Assembly (NCBI GenBank): GCA_030747505.1
Contig: JASLKQ010000009.1
Location: 1 to 58,239 of the forward strand
Length of the DNA: 58,239 nt
From: Verrucomicrobiota bacterium
GTDB taxonomy: Bacteria; Verrucomicrobiota; Verrucomicrobiia; Limisphaerales; UBA1100
Direction of reading: 5' to 3'
In this document: one piece after another, positions 16,446 to 26,703 of the stretch
Layout of the letters: each line of letters begins with the position of its first letter
How positions within the stretch are numbered: position 1 is the first letter of the stretch
Notes under the pieces: generated by a model
The model's input: only the letters and a program-made list of their open reading frames with translations
Told to the model about the DNA's origin: nothing
Database searches by the model: none
Position numbers and translations under genes: made by a program

Positions 16446-17537
16446 ATGGGGAATTCGTTTGGTGAACTTTTCCGGATATCTACCTGGGGTGAAAGCCATG
16501 GTGGAGGCGTGGGTGTGGTGATAGATGGATGCCCGCCGCGTTTGCCTTTGACTGAAAAGGACATTCAGCTGGATCTGGATAGGCGTCGCCCAGGGCAGTC
16601 TAAAATTGTGACCCAGCGTGATGAGGCTGATCGGGTGCGGATTATTTCCGGTACTTTCAAAGGAAAAACTCTGGGCACCCCGATCGCCATGCTGGTGGAT
16701 AATAAAGATCAGCGTTCTGAGGCTTATTCTGAAATGGAAACCAAGTATCGTCCCAGTCATGCTGATTATACCTATGATGCCAAGTATGGCATTCGTGCCT
16801 GGCCCGGTGGGGGCCGGACCAGTGCACGGGAAACGATCGGGAGGGTTGCGGCTGGTGCAGTGGCAAAGAAAATTCTTAAAAAACAGTTTGGCGTGGAAGT
16901 GCTGGCGTGTGTGAGTCAGGTCAAAAATGTTTCTACAGAGATTCATCCAGACAAGGTCACACTCAAGCAGGTGGAATCCAATATTGTTAGGTGCCCAGAT
17001 AAGGTAGCTGCTGACAAAATGATTCGCCTCATCGAACGGATGCGTAAACAGGGTGATAGCGTGGGGGGGGTTGTTACTGGCGTAGCCAGGGGAGTGCCTG
17101 CCGGATGGGGTATGCCGGTCTTTGACCGCTTGGAGGCCGATTTGGCCAAGGCGATGCTCAGCTTGCCTGCTTCAAAGGGCTTTGACATTGGATCAGGTTT
17201 TGATGGGGTTGCCCTTCAGGGTAGCGAACATAATGATGTATTCCGAATGCGAGGCGGCAGGGTGCGTACTGTTACTAACCGTTCAGGCGGAGTACAAGGC
17301 GGAATCAGTAATGGGGAGACGATTTATTTTCAGGTTGCATTTAAGCCAACAGCCACCGTTTTAAAGGAACAGGACACAGTGAGCGTGAAGGGGAAAAATG
17401 TTAAGCTCAAGGCACGTGGGCGTCATGATCCGTGTGTGCTTCCAAGAGCGGTTCCCATGGTTGAGGCGATGACAGCACTGGTTTTGGTGGATCATGCCTT
17501 GCGTCATCGCGCGCAGTGCGGTTTTTCTTCAAAATAA
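16446..17537 (+). CDS. aroC: Chorismate synthase
   Basis: FMN-dependent enzyme that converts 5-enolpyruvylshikimate-3-phosphate to chorismate, the last shikimate step. The classic signatures are [20 protein letters not shown] at the N terminus, [20 protein letters not shown] and the C-terminal [20 protein letters not shown] 16446 gives the standard MGNSFG opening with 363 residues, the usual length; the open frame begins two codons earlier at a TTG. aroE lies 1.5 kb downstream on the opposite strand, so two shikimate genes are close but not co-transcribed. Confidence 0.97.
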   Translation: MGNSFGELFRISTWGESHGGGVGVVIDGCPPRLPLTEKDIQLDLDRRRPGQSKIVTQRDEADRVRIISGTFKGKTLGTPIAMLVDNKDQRSEAYSEMETKYRPSHADYTYDAKYGIRAWPGGGRTSARETIGRVAAGAVAKKILKKQFGVEVLACVSQVKNVSTEIHPDKVTLKQVESNIVRCPDKVAADKMIRLIERMRKQGDSVGGVVTGVARGVPAGWGMPVFDRLEADLAKAMLSLPASKGFDIGSGFDGVALQGSEHNDVFRMRGGRVRTVTNRSGGVQGGISNGETIYFQVAFKPTATVLKEQDTVSVKGKNVKLKARGRHDPCVLPRAVPMVEAMTALVLVDHALRHRAQCGFSSK

Positions 17538-17579
17538 ACTCCGTGTTTACAGTAGTCGATGCTGTGGTAGAATAGCCGC

Positions 17580-17879
17580 ATGAAAAAGTTTCTCCTAGTG
17601 GCTTTTATAGGTTTTCTGGGCATAGGGTCAAACGGCTGTAGTTCAATCGATGCTCGTACTGGAGGGACTCAGTCGGGCCTGTACCCTGGCGTAAAGCAGA
17701 GCAAGGAAAATTATGATACTCATGGAAGTGCTGGTGCCGAAGGGTTTTTGGTATTGCCCTATGTCATATTAGACCTTCCTTCCTGTTTCGTGGTCGACAC
17801 GGTCCTGTTACCTGTAGACCTGCTAAAGGGACTAGACTTCCCTTGGAGTGAAGGTGGCGGGGTTGCGCCAAAGCCATAA
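17580..17879 (+). CDS. YceK/YidQ family lipoprotein
   Basis: A 99-residue small lipoprotein. The leader MKKFLLVAFIGFLGIGSNGC ends in a lipobox Cys (residue 20). The mature part has the family pattern CSSIDAR, YPGVKQSKE, then LDLPSCFVVDTVLLPVDL. Members are outer-membrane-associated proteins of unknown function. It starts 42 bases after aroC and may ride on its transcript. Length and motifs fit the family well. Confidence 0.82.
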   Translation: MKKFLLVAFIGFLGIGSNGCSSIDARTGGTQSGLYPGVKQSKENYDTHGSAGAEGFLVLPYVILDLPSCFVVDTVLLPVDLLKGLDFPWSEGGGVAPKP

Positions 17880-17918
17880 AGCTGCCGCACAAGTGTGTCT
17901 CAAGCGCGGTAAGTGAGG

Positions 17919-19100
17919 TTACCCATCAGGGGATAATCTGCCCCACCACCAGTCCCATAATTCGTAACCCCCAAATATCCAAACGATGGCAGCCAGTGCA
18001 ATGTAAGGGCCATAGGGGATTATATTGGCGTTATCTTTTCGGGTAGCCATGATGAGTGTGCCAATTATGGCTCCAACCACCGCGCTAAACATCAGGCTAA
18101 ATACGGTGGCCTGCCAGCCAAGGAAGGCACCGATGGCGGCCATAAATTTAACATCGCCAAAGCCCATGGCTTCACGCGGTACGATGACTTCAGTGGTGGT
18201 GGCTTCCATGTGGGGGATATCACCAGGCTTGAATTCTTCCTTTCCGATTCTGACTGAATCAGCAGTGATGGCAATGTCCTGATTCCGCATACAGCGCTCG
18301 ATGAGCTCAATACGTTCGCCGTGAAGGGTAATGGTGTCGCCTGACCGGTAAAAAATTTCCTCATAAAGCAGTTCCATATCCTCTTCATCTTCTTCAGTTT
18401 CCATGTGCATGGCGTGAGTGGCAAAGGTAACTCTCACCGGTTTCTCAGAGTTAAAGGTTTGTTTGCCAAAGAGTGCCTTACCCACACGAACCACCACGTA
18501 GACGATTGCTCCACCGCAGACCATGCCCATTAAACTACTGATCAAGGCGATGCCTCGTCCGATTTCCTCATTGAGATAGGCCCCATGTAATTCCGGGGCG
18601 GCCAAAGAGAAGATGACTCCGGCAACCATACCGCCTTTGGTGAGTTCATCAGGAATAATGAAGTGTTCGAGGTCGATAAAGGTGGAGGCGATGAGCCCTC
18701 CCAGTAGTGTGACCAAGGCCAAAGATACCAGGGCGGCGATGATGGGTTTAGTGATATATGGATCGGGACCGCTAGCAAATTTGTAGTGCACCAGCAGCCA
18801 CGCTCCAAGGAAAGCCAAGCCGGTTAATAATTCTACCAGAAAATAACGAATAGGAATAGGGAGTTCACAGCCAGCACACTTGCCTCTTTGCCAAAGCCAA
18901 GTAGTCAGCGGGATGTTTTGATACCACGGGATGGTATAATTGCACTGTGGGCAGTGGGATGGAGGGTTGGCGACGCTCATTTCGCGGGGCAACCTGTAAA
19001 TCACAACGTTAAGGAAACTCCCAACAATGCACCCGAACATAAAGAAGATGATCGAGAAAATCACCAGCGTGCTAGCCAGCCATACCACAAAATCAGCCAC
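17919..19100 (-). CDS. Prepilin peptidase/N-methyltransferase (A24 family), with insertion
   Basis: Polytopic inner-membrane aspartic protease that cleaves and N-methylates type IV prepilins and pseudopilins. The N-terminal cytoplasmic domain has the zinc cysteines C50, C53, C75 and C78. One catalytic Asp is in IDLEHFIIPDEL and the other in MGFGDVKFMAAIGAFLGW. At 393 residues it is about 100 longer than PilD. The excess is a hydrophilic, acid-rich insertion (about residues 207-300) just before the second Asp. GTG 19100 is the start, inside the end of aroE (8-base overlap). The nearby prepilin-like gene is a plausible substrate. Confidence 0.9.
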   Translation of the reverse strand: MADFVVWLASTLVIFSIIFFMFGCIVGSFLNVVIYRLPREMSVANPPSHCPQCNYTIPWYQNIPLTTWLWQRGKCAGCELPIPIRYFLVELLTGLAFLGAWLLVHYKFASGPDPYITKPIIAALVSLALVTLLGGLIASTFIDLEHFIIPDELTKGGMVAGVIFSLAAPELHGAYLNEEIGRGIALISSLMGMVCGGAIVYVVVRVGKALFGKQTFNSEKPVRVTFATHAMHMETEEDEEDMELLYEEIFYRSGDTITLHGERIELIERCMRNQDIAITADSVRIGKEEFKPGDIPHMEATTTEVIVPREAMGFGDVKFMAAIGAFLGWQATVFSLMFSAVVGAIIGTLIMATRKDNANIIPYGPYIALAAIVWIFGGYELWDWWWGRLSPDG

Positions 19101-20031
19101 GGTAGATTTCTTTCCTTAATGCTTCATGCATTACATCGACGGGCGCAGTTTGCCCGCTCCAGATTTCCAGGGACTTGGCACCTTGATAAAGCAGCATGCC
19201 CAGTCCGTTGGCATGTTTGCAGCCAGCTTCCTGAGCTGCGATCAAAAGGGATGTTTGAGATGGGTGATAAATCATATCGTAGACTGCCCGGGCTTTATCC
19301 AGCGGAAAGTTTTTGGTATCCAATGGTATCGGGTCAGATTTCTTTAATCCGAGTGAAGTGGCGTTAATGACTAAATCGATCTCAGAATTCGGATAGCCGA
19401 CCCTCACATTGACCGCCGGAAAACGCTGGCTGATTTCATTGGCAATGGCTTCAGCTTTACTCGCAGTACGGTTAAGGAGAAATAAATCCTTAACCCCTGT
19501 GGCAGCCAATTTGAGGGCTGCTACGCGTCCGGCACCTCCGGTTCCCAGCAGCAGAATGCTTTCTCCACGAACTTCCATGCCTAAATCTTCCCGCAGGCTT
19601 TGAGTGATTCCCTCTGCATCAGTATTGAATCCGTGGCTGCGGACATTTTTGGGTGCATTTTCAAATTCGTGAATGGCCTGCCATTGGCCATCTTCCCGTT
19701 CTCCCTCGAAGAGGATGGTGTTGACCGCGCCCCATTCCCGGGCACTTTCATCAAGGATATCCACCATATCCATTGCCAAAAGCTTGTGTGGCACGGTGAG
19801 GTTAAGGCCGACATAATGCATGGCCTTTGCGCCATTAATCGCCTTAAGCAGTTCTTCAGGGCGAACTTCTGCAGCAGTGTAGCGCCAGTCGAGTCCTAGA
19901 GCGGCAATACCGGCATTCTGCATGGCAGGCGAAGCTGAATGATGCACAGGAAAGCCATATACCGCACAGAGACGGGTTTTGGCTGAGAGAGGCTGGGCGT
20001 GATCGGCCACGGGAAGAATGTAGCGGGCCAT
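19093..20031 (-). CDS. aroE: Shikimate dehydrogenase
   Basis: NADP-dependent reductase that converts 3-dehydroshikimate to shikimate. Substrate-binding [10 protein letters not shown], catalytic Lys in NLTVPHK, GAVNT and the nucleotide-binding [14 protein letters not shown] followed by NRT are all present. ATG 20031 gives 312 residues. The frame extends 44 codons upstream but with low-complexity sequence unlike the family, reaching into the divergent acs start. The N-terminal stretch before [11 protein letters not shown] is some 20 residues longer than in E. coli AroE. It overlaps the prepilin peptidase gene by eight bases. Confidence 0.94.
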   Translation of the reverse strand: MARYILPVADHAQPLSAKTRLCAVYGFPVHHSASPAMQNAGIAALGLDWRYTAAEVRPEELLKAINGAKAMHYVGLNLTVPHKLLAMDMVDILDESAREWGAVNTILFEGEREDGQWQAIHEFENAPKNVRSHGFNTDAEGITQSLREDLGMEVRGESILLLGTGGAGRVAALKLAATGVKDLFLLNRTASKAEAIANEISQRFPAVNVRVGYPNSEIDLVINATSLGLKKSDPIPLDTKNFPLDKARAVYDMIYHPSQTSLLIAAQEAGCKHANGLGMLLYQGAKSLEIWSGQTAPVDVMHEALRKEIYRG

Positions 20032-20102
20032 GGCGTGCGGGTCGAGAGTCGAGTGGCTTGACGGCAGGCCTCGGCTTTCCCAAGATGACGCACCGATTAA
20101 CC

Positions 20103-22043
20103 ATGAGTGACAAGATTTTTCCTCCATCTGCCGAGGCTTCGGCCGGTGCCCATATTTCCACAATTGAACAATATCAGGAGCTCTACGAACGATCGATTAA
20201 TGATCCGGAGGGTTTTTGGACCGAACATGCCAATCGACTGCATTGGTGTGAAAAATGGAATACTTTACGGGAGTGGGATTATAGTCAGGCGGAGATTAAG
20301 TGGTTTTTGGGTGGTAAATTAAACGCCTGCTACAACTGCGTGGATCGTCATGTGGATGAAGGGCATGGCGAAGATACGGCATTAATATGGGAGGGCAATG
20401 ATCCCAATGAAAGCCGCACATTTACCTATGCCGAGCTGCAGGTCGAAGTGCAAAAGGCCGCCAATGCCCTCAAGAACCTTGGGATTGAAAAGGGGGACCG
20501 GGTTTGCATTTACATGCAGATGATACCGGAACTTTCAATCGCCATGCTTGCATGCGCCCGCATTGGGGCCGTGCATTCCATTGTGTTTGGCGCTTTTAGT
20601 GCTGATAGTCTCGTGACCCGTATCAACGATTCGGAGTGTAAGGCGATTATTACTCAAGACACAGGCGTGCGCGGAACCAAGCTGGATATTCCCATGAAGG
20701 CGAATGCTGATGAGGCGGTAAAGAGTACGCCTTCAATCGAGAAGATTCTGGTTGTCAAGCGTACGGGTGCCGAAGTGGAGATGGCTGAAGGACGTGATGT
20801 CTGGTGGGGTGATGCATTGGACGCGGCTGATCCAGTGTGCCCGGCGGAGTCGATGGATTCAGATGATCCGCTTTTTATTCTTTACACTTCGGGGAGCACC
20901 GGCAAACCCAAGGGTGTTCTGCATACAACGGGCGGCTACCTGACTTATGCGGCCACCACCCACCACTACATTTTTGATTATAAGCCGGGCGACGTTTATT
21001 GGTGTACGGCAGATATCGGATGGGTAACAGGCCATTCCTACATTGTTTATGGGCCGATGGCCAATCGGGCAATCACAATGATGTTTGAAGGGGTGCCGAA
21101 CTATCCGGACTTTGGCAGGTTTTGGCAGATTGTTGCTAAGCACAAGGTGAATATTTTCTATACCGCCCCGACTGCCTTGCGTGCGTTAATGAAAGAGGGT
21201 GATGATTGGCCAAGTCAACACGATCTCTCGAGTTTACGTCTGTTGGGCACAGTGGGCGAACCCATTAAGACCCCAGAATGGACTTGGTATCACGAAGTTA
21301 TTGGTAAAGAGAAATGTCCCATTGTTGATACCTGGTGGCAGACGGAAACGGGAGGCATATTAATTTCACCTTTGCCGGGGGCTACTCCCACCAAGCCGGG
21401 TAGTGCAACACTCCCATTTTTCGGGGTAAAGCCGGCGTTGGTGGATGATGAGGGAAATGTCATTGAAGGTAATGGTGTGTCAGGAAACCTTTGCATGCTG
21501 GAGCCGTGGCCCGGCCAAATGCGCACGGTATATGGAGACCAACAGCGTTTCTTTGATACCTATTTTGCGCGTTTTCCGGGCAAGTATTTTAGCGGCGATG
21601 GTTGTCGCCGCGATGCCGATGGGTATTACTGGATCACCGGACGTGTGGATGATGTGATTATTGTGAGCGGCCATAATTTGGGTACCGCAGAGATTGAAGG
21701 GGCTATTGGCGGTCATTCAGCTGTAGCGGAGGCAGCGGTAGTGGGTTATGACCATGAGATAAAAGGCAATGCTATTTATGCGTATGTGACCTTAAAAACC
21801 GGGGAGGAAGTGACTGGTGCACTGGCTGCGGAGATTGTGAAACAGGTGCGGGCAGATATTGGCCCGCACGCTTCTCCAGAGAAGATTCAATTTACACCGG
21901 GACTACCCAAGACGCGCAGTGGAAAGATTATGCGTCGTATCCTGCGAAAGATCGCTGAAGGCGATACGGATAATCTGGGTGACACCAGTACGCTTGCTGA
22001 TCCAGGCGTCGTGGAATCATTGGTTGCTGGCCGGGTGGAATAA
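20103..22043 (+). CDS. acs: Acetyl-coenzyme A synthetase
   Basis: AMP-forming acyl-CoA ligase that activates acetate to acetyl-CoA. Adenylate motif [20 protein letters not shown], the acetate-pocket region [31 protein letters not shown], and the C-terminal [13 protein letters not shown] with the Lys usually regulated by acetylation are all visible. Length (646) matches Acs. ATG 20103 gives the standard length; an in-frame upstream extension to 20058 has no support. It is divergent from aroE with a 71-base shared control region. Together with the sodium symporters it suggests use of acetate or similar acids. Confidence 0.96.
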   Translation: MSDKIFPPSAEASAGAHISTIEQYQELYERSINDPEGFWTEHANRLHWCEKWNTLREWDYSQAEIKWFLGGKLNACYNCVDRHVDEGHGEDTALIWEGNDPNESRTFTYAELQVEVQKAANALKNLGIEKGDRVCIYMQMIPELSIAMLACARIGAVHSIVFGAFSADSLVTRINDSECKAIITQDTGVRGTKLDIPMKANADEAVKSTPSIEKILVVKRTGAEVEMAEGRDVWWGDALDAADPVCPAESMDSDDPLFILYTSGSTGKPKGVLHTTGGYLTYAATTHHYIFDYKPGDVYWCTADIGWVTGHSYIVYGPMANRAITMMFEGVPNYPDFGRFWQIVAKHKVNIFYTAPTALRALMKEGDDWPSQHDLSSLRLLGTVGEPIKTPEWTWYHEVIGKEKCPIVDTWWQTETGGILISPLPGATPTKPGSATLPFFGVKPALVDDEGNVIEGNGVSGNLCMLEPWPGQMRTVYGDQQRFFDTYFARFPGKYFSGDGCRRDADGYYWITGRVDDVIIVSGHNLGTAEIEGAIGGHSAVAEAAVVGYDHEIKGNAIYAYVTLKTGEEVTGALAAEIVKQVRADIGPHASPEKIQFTPGLPKTRSGKIMRRILRKIAEGDTDNLGDTSTLADPGVVESLVAGRVE

Positions 22044-22101
22044 TTCGCCTCTGTTAATCAGTCTTGCTTGCTGGAACTTGGGTTGGTGCTAGCTTCCTTG
22101 A

Positions 22102-23406
22102 GTGAGCTGGCTTCCTTTTGAGTTTTCTCTGGCATTACGTTATTTGCGACCGAAGCGGACAGCAGTGTCATTTATCACCTTGATTTCCGTTACCGGCGTG
22201 ATGCTCGGGGTCGCGGTTTTAATTATTGTTACTTCTGTTTTTTCAGGGTTTCACCTGCAGCTCAAAAAGACATTCTTTCAGTTTTCTGCCGATGTGCAGG
22301 TGCGACAGGTGGCCAGTGATCAGTTTGGCAATATGATTGGGGTTCCGATTGAGAACTATTCTGACCTTGCCGAACGCATGTCCAGAGTAAAAGGCGTGAA
22401 AGGAGCCATGCCGATTGTGGCCGGTAAAGTCATGCTAGAGACTCAGCCTGAGGATGCAGATCCACAGTTTGATGCACCACGGGTGATTGGGGTGGATGAA
22501 GAAGGGATGAGAAAAGTCAGTATGGTTCCTCAATCTATGGTGTCCGGTGATTTTGATCTTTCAGGAAATGGACTGGTTGTGGGTTATAATTTTGGGAGAC
22601 CAGACGGTTTGTTCAGGCTGGAGGTGGGCGATAGGGTCTCAATCTATTCGCCTCAAAGCCTGAAGGAAATGAAGGATGCGAAGGAGAACGGGCAGGCACT
22701 CGGGATTTTGCCTGAAGAGTATACGGTTAAAGGGGTGTTTGATGCTGGGCAGGGGGAATTGAATGATTTTATTTTTTGTGATCTTTGGAACGCACAGGAT
22801 CTATATCATATTGATGAGGATATTGCGCATATGGTTTGGGTGGAGACTGACCAGCCACTTAATCTGGGGCCGGTAACAGCTGGAATAAAAAAAGAGATCG
22901 GAGGCAATTACCACATTGGAACATGGGAAGATTTGAATCCGGTTCTTCTGGCACAAGTGGAAGTGGAAAAAATGGTGACCCAATTTTTAATGTTTTTCAT
23001 CGTAATTGTTGCTGCTTTCGGCATTGCGAGTTCCCTGATCATCTTCGGAGTGCAGAAGACAAAAGAGATTGGCTTGCTGAAAGCCTTGGGGGCTACCAAC
23101 GTGCAGGTCAGTAATGTTTTTTTGATACAAAGTGCTGTGGTGGGTATTTTAGGGACAAGCTTGGGTGTGGGGGCGGGCATGTTGGTGCTAAAATACAGGA
23201 ACGAATTTCTCGGGTTTATGCGAGGGAAAGGAATGGAGCTTTTTCCAGAAAAGTTATACGGCTTTCGCGAATTACCATCACAGATTGTACAAGGTGATGT
23301 AATAGTGATTTGCGGGGTCTCTTTTATAATCTGCATACTGGCGGGCTTAATGCCCGCTTGGAATGCGGCACGGCTGCAGCCAGTGGAGGCCTTGCGTAAT
23401 GAGTGA
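22102..23406 (+). CDS. LolC/LolE-type ABC transporter permease
   Basis: A 434-residue FtsX/MacB-family permease. Helix 1 comes right after FSLALRYLRPKRTAVSFITLISVTG, the characteristic LolC/E opening. A large periplasmic domain (about 50-280) follows, then three C-terminal helices including GVQKTKEIGLLKALGAT. LolCDE releases lipoproteins from the inner membrane for outer-membrane delivery. Only one permease gene is present, as in species with a homodimeric LolC/E-type permease. GTG 22102 is the start. The ATPase gene overlaps its end by eight bases. Confidence 0.9.
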   Translation: MSWLPFEFSLALRYLRPKRTAVSFITLISVTGVMLGVAVLIIVTSVFSGFHLQLKKTFFQFSADVQVRQVASDQFGNMIGVPIENYSDLAERMSRVKGVKGAMPIVAGKVMLETQPEDADPQFDAPRVIGVDEEGMRKVSMVPQSMVSGDFDLSGNGLVVGYNFGRPDGLFRLEVGDRVSIYSPQSLKEMKDAKENGQALGILPEEYTVKGVFDAGQGELNDFIFCDLWNAQDLYHIDEDIAHMVWVETDQPLNLGPVTAGIKKEIGGNYHIGTWEDLNPVLLAQVEVEKMVTQFLMFFIVIVAAFGIASSLIIFGVQKTKEIGLLKALGATNVQVSNVFLIQSAVVGILGTSLGVGAGMLVLKYRNEFLGFMRGKGMELFPEKLYGFRELPSQIVQGDVIVICGVSFIICILAGLMPAWNAARLQPVEALRNE

Positions 23407-24073
23407 AGTTGTGCTCAGTGCTCGGGATGTTCGGAAATCCTATCACATTGGAGGCAAGGAATTACCTGTTCTTCAGGGGGTCAACATGGATTTGCATCAA
23501 GGTGAATTTGTAGCTCTTCAGGGAGCTTCGGGTTCAGGCAAGAGCACTCTCTTACAATTACTGGGAGGATTGGACCGTTCCAGTTCGGGGTCGATCCTCT
23601 TTGATGGGAGTCCCCTTCAGATTCAGACTCCCTCGCAGTCGGCTCTGTTCAGAGGGCGGCACGTGGGTTTTATTTTTCAGGCATACCATTTACTGCCTGA
23701 CTTGGTTGCTCTGGAGAACGTGATGTTGCCGGCCCAGGTTCAACGCCTATCACAAACAGTGATAGAAAACCGTGCTCGTGATTTGTTGGATAAAGTTGGG
23801 TTGAGTGAGCGTATGAATCATCGACCCTCTGAGCTTTCTGGGGGTGAGCAACAACGGGTGGCGATTGCTAGAGCACTAATGAACGAGCCTGAGATTGTTC
23901 TAGCCGATGAGCCAACAGGTAATCTGGACAGCGTGACGGAGCTTGAGATCATTAAACTCCTTAAACACCTTCATGAAGAGAGCCGGCTTACTTTGATGGT
24001 GGCCACGCATGATGAGAAAGTGGCAGAAGCGGCTCAGCGTGTTGTGTGCTTGAAAGATGGTCAGGTGTGTTAA
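23399..24073 (+). CDS. lolD: LolD-type ABC transporter ATP-binding protein
   Basis: A 224-residue ATPase partner of the LolC/E-type permease. Walker A is GASGSGKST, the signature is [15 protein letters not shown] and Walker B is [13 protein letters not shown], the MacB/LolD subgroup form. ATG 23399 is chosen for the standard opening [15 protein letters not shown]; an upstream in-frame start lies deep in the permease gene. It supplies energy for lipoprotein sorting, consistent with the several lipoproteins encoded in this window. Confidence 0.9.
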   Translation: MSEVVLSARDVRKSYHIGGKELPVLQGVNMDLHQGEFVALQGASGSGKSTLLQLLGGLDRSSSGSILFDGSPLQIQTPSQSALFRGRHVGFIFQAYHLLPDLVALENVMLPAQVQRLSQTVIENRARDLLDKVGLSERMNHRPSELSGGEQQRVAIARALMNEPEIVLADEPTGNLDSVTELEIIKLLKHLHEESRLTLMVATHDEKVAEAAQRVVCLKDGQVC

Positions 24074-24122
24074 TATTGAGTGGTTGCTCAAGACAGGTGT
24101 TTGCCGCTAGGGTGGAAAGGCG

Positions 24123-24989
24123 ATGAAGGTTTTTGTCGACGGCAAGTTTGTAGATGAGAAAAAGGCGATGGTCTCAGTGTTTGACCATGGTCTCTTGTAT
24201 GGGGATGGCGTCTTTGAAGGTATTAGGGCATATAACGGACGGGTGTTTAAACTGACTGAACACGTTGACCGGCTTTTTTATTCAGCTAAAGCGATCCTGC
24301 TGAAGGTTCCTTTAAGCCATAAGGCGATTTGCAAGGCGGTGTGCGAGGCGTGCCGGCGCAATAAAATTCGCGATGGGTACATCCGGCTGGTGGTGACCCG
24401 AGGGGTTGGGACTTTGGGATTAGATCCTAATCGTTGTAGTAATCCTCAAGTCATAATTATAGCTGATAAAATTCAGCTCTATCCTAAGGCGTTTTATGAG
24501 GAGGGCTTGAATATTGTGACTGTTCCAACCACTCGCAATCATACCAATGCAGTGAACCCGGCAATCAAATCCTTGAATTATCTCAATAATATTCTCGCTA
24601 AAATTGAAGCGACCAATGCCGGATGCGTGGAGGCCATCATGTTGAATCATGAGGGGTTTGTTGCAGAGTGCACGGGTGATAATGTTTTCATGATTAAGGA
24701 CGATAAAATGTATACACCTCCTCTGGCAGCCGGGGCACTGCATGGAATCACCCGCGAGGTGGCGGTGGATTTGGCCGAGGCAAACGGTGTGAAGGTAAGT
24801 GAGCCCAACCTTACCCGGTATGATTTGTACAATGCCGATGAGGTATTTATTACAGGAACTGCTGCAGAAGTGGTGCCGGTGGTAAAAATCGACGGTCGGC
24901 AAATTGGCCGTGGCAAGCCGGGTAAATTGACCAAGAAATTAATGAAGGCATATCACCATTTGACCAATTCCTCTGGGCAGGCGATATAA
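24123..24989 (+). CDS. ilvE: Branched-chain amino acid aminotransferase
   Basis: A 288-residue fold-type IV PLP aminotransferase that makes the last transfer to Val, Leu and Ile. The blocks VSVFDHGLLYGDGVFEGIRAY, RLVVTRGVGTLGLD, KSLNYLNNILAKIEA (PLP Lys region) and EVFITGTAAEVVPVVKIDGR are typical. GGAAAGG lies just before ATG 24123. D-amino acid transaminase and aminodeoxychorismate lyase share this fold, but the FEGIRAY and GTAAEV patterns fit IlvE best. The mcsA-like gene starts eight bases after its stop and may be co-transcribed. Confidence 0.92.
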   Translation: MKVFVDGKFVDEKKAMVSVFDHGLLYGDGVFEGIRAYNGRVFKLTEHVDRLFYSAKAILLKVPLSHKAICKAVCEACRRNKIRDGYIRLVVTRGVGTLGLDPNRCSNPQVIIIADKIQLYPKAFYEEGLNIVTVPTTRNHTNAVNPAIKSLNYLNNILAKIEATNAGCVEAIMLNHEGFVAECTGDNVFMIKDDKMYTPPLAAGALHGITREVAVDLAEANGVKVSEPNLTRYDLYNADEVFITGTAAEVVPVVKIDGRQIGRGKPGKLTKKLMKAYHHLTNSSGQAI

Positions 24990-24997
24990 ATAATGTG

Positions 24998-25504
24998 ATG
25001 AAGTGCTGTCAATCCGATTGTGAGAACGAGGCAACGGTACATTTGACCGAGATAGTAAACGGTCAAATGAAAAAAATTGACCTCTGCGAGGAGTGCGCCA
25101 AAGAGAAAGGAGTGACTGACCCTCAAGGTTTTGCGCTGGCTGATTTACTCCTTGGTCTGGGGGCATCCTCAGAAATGGATTCGGCAGGGATGGAGATTGA
25201 GTGTCCCACCTGTGGTTTCTCTCAGGCGGATTTTAAAAAGACGGGACGATTGGGTTGTTCTACCTGTTACACTGTTTTTTCCGAGCCTCTGGAAGGGATG
25301 CTGAAACAGATGCATAAGGGGGTTCAGCACATCGGCAAGGTGCCCAAGGCTTTGCGTGCCAAATTGGACATCACCAAGCAGCGGGGCCACTTGAATGAGC
25401 AGTTACATAAAGCTATAGAAACAGAAAACTACGAAGAAGCGGCCCGGCTTCGAGATCAGTTGAAAGAACTGGAGGCTATTCCAGCCTCAAAGAAGGAGGA
25501 ATAA
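24998..25504 (+). CDS. mcsA: McsA-like zinc-finger and UVR domain protein
   Basis: A 168-residue partner and activator of the protein arginine kinase McsB. Two zinc modules are visible: CCQSDC followed by CEEC, then CPTC followed by CSTC. The C-terminal UVR motif reads LHKAIETENYEEAARLRDQL. That layout is diagnostic of McsA. ATG 24998 is preferred over GTG 24995. The stop TAA overlaps the mcsB ATG (TAATG). In Firmicutes McsA and McsB act with ClpC in heat-stress proteolysis, and the same gene order follows here. Confidence 0.93.
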   Translation: MKCCQSDCENEATVHLTEIVNGQMKKIDLCEECAKEKGVTDPQGFALADLLLGLGASSEMDSAGMEIECPTCGFSQADFKKTGRLGCSTCYTVFSEPLEGMLKQMHKGVQHIGKVPKALRAKLDITKQRGHLNEQLHKAIETENYEEAARLRDQLKELEAIPASKKEE

Positions 25505-26577
25505 TGGAGCTTTTGAATTTTCTTACCTCATCAGCTGAGTTGTCCTCGGGTTCTGGCCCTGAAGACCATGTAGTATTATCTAGCCGAGTGCGTTTGGCAC
25601 GCAACGTGAACGGGGTCCCTTTTCCGGGTCGTGCCAAGAAAAAGGTGCGTCAAGAGGCTTGCGATACAATCAAGCCCTTGGTGTCTGCGGCGTCAGCGAT
25701 GCGCGGTGGATTTACTGCCGGCATGGAGGATTTAAAGGCGTTAGACAAGCAGCTTTTAGTGGAGCGTCATCTGATCAGCAGGGAGCACGCGGCGAAGGGT
25801 GGAGGCAGTGCGCTTGTTCTAAACAAAGACGAAACTTTGAGTGTAATGGTCAATGAAGAGGATCACTTAAGAATGCAGGCATTAATGCCAGGAATGCAGA
25901 TTAAGCAGGCTTGGCAAAAGATAGACCGGTTTGACACGAGCTTGGAAAAGAAGATCGATTATGGCTACGATGCCAGCTACGGCTATCTTACAGCGTGCCC
26001 CACCAATTTGGGTACCGGGATTCGCGTGAGTGCCATGTTGCATTTGCCTGGGTTGGTGCTTGCTGACCAAGTGAACCAGATCGTTCAGGCAGTAACAAAA
26101 CTTGGGCATGCCGTCCGCGGTTTGTATGGTGAGGGGACAGAAGCTTTGGGTCATATTTTTCAGGTTTCAAACCAAATGACGCTTGGAGAAAGTGAAGGCG
26201 AAATTATAGAGAGAATACACAAGGTGGTGCTTCAGATTATAGAGCATGAGACGAACGCGAGGGCTAACTTGCAGCAGGCTAAGTCAAAGGAGTTGTATAA
26301 TCATGTGGGACGCGCTTATGGAGTGCTTGCCAATGCTCATATTGTCAGCTCAAAAGAGTCCATGAACCAACTCTCCCTGATTCGCTTAGGAGTAAAGTTG
26401 GGTATGTTTGAAGATCTTGAGGTGGCGGTAGTGGATGAACTCTTTCTAGTGACCCAGCCGGCTCATCTTCAGCAGTTTGTAGGGGGAAAATTGTCCGGTG
26501 AGGAGAGGGATGTGCACCGGGCCAACCTTCTTCGGGATAGGTTAAGTGGAGTTAAGAGCGTACAGTTTCCCAAATAA
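25504..26577 (+). CDS. mcsB: Protein arginine kinase McsB
   Basis: A 357-residue phosphagen-kinase-fold enzyme that phosphorylates arginines on proteins, marking them for ClpCP in Bacillus. The block SSRVRLARNVNGVPFP near the N terminus and the catalytic Cys loop CPTNLGTGIRVSAMLHLPGL are clear. The C-terminal RLGVKLGMFEDL and the extension missing from metazoan arginine kinases match McsB. It follows mcsA with a one-base overlap and precedes clpC by 126 bases. No ctsR or mcsB-adjacent phosphatase (ywlE) is in the window. Confidence 0.94.
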   Translation: MELLNFLTSSAELSSGSGPEDHVVLSSRVRLARNVNGVPFPGRAKKKVRQEACDTIKPLVSAASAMRGGFTAGMEDLKALDKQLLVERHLISREHAAKGGGSALVLNKDETLSVMVNEEDHLRMQALMPGMQIKQAWQKIDRFDTSLEKKIDYGYDASYGYLTACPTNLGTGIRVSAMLHLPGLVLADQVNQIVQAVTKLGHAVRGLYGEGTEALGHIFQVSNQMTLGESEGEIIERIHKVVLQIIEHETNARANLQQAKSKELYNHVGRAYGVLANAHIVSSKESMNQLSLIRLGVKLGMFEDLEVAVVDELFLVTQPAHLQQFVGGKLSGEERDVHRANLLRDRLSGVKSVQFPK

Positions 26578-26647
26578 AGTTCTAATCGTCAGTTAATACG
26601 GTCGATTTCAATCAAAATTCATCAATAATGCAATTTGTGGGTATAAG

Positions 26648-26675
26648 TTGGCATTCAGATTGCTGGACGAATTAT
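26648..26675 (+). promoter_or_regulatory. Candidate clpC promoter (sigma-54-like or sigma-70)
   Basis: TTGGCATTCAGATTGCT (26648-26664) fits the sigma-54 layout, with GG and GC separated by ten bases, TTGGCA at -24 and TTGCT at -12. The same TTGGCA also forms a sigma-70 -35 with AATTAT (26670-26675) after 16 bases. Either gives a leader of about 20-30 bases before clpC. No CtsR-type direct heptad repeat is seen. Confidence 0.4.
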
Positions 26676-26703
26676 GGGGAAACCATTACGATTTAACTGA
26701 TAA

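Noticed and set aside
20032-20163. N-terminal extension of aroE
   Set aside because: The extra 44 codons reach past the divergent acs start and are unlike shikimate dehydrogenase.
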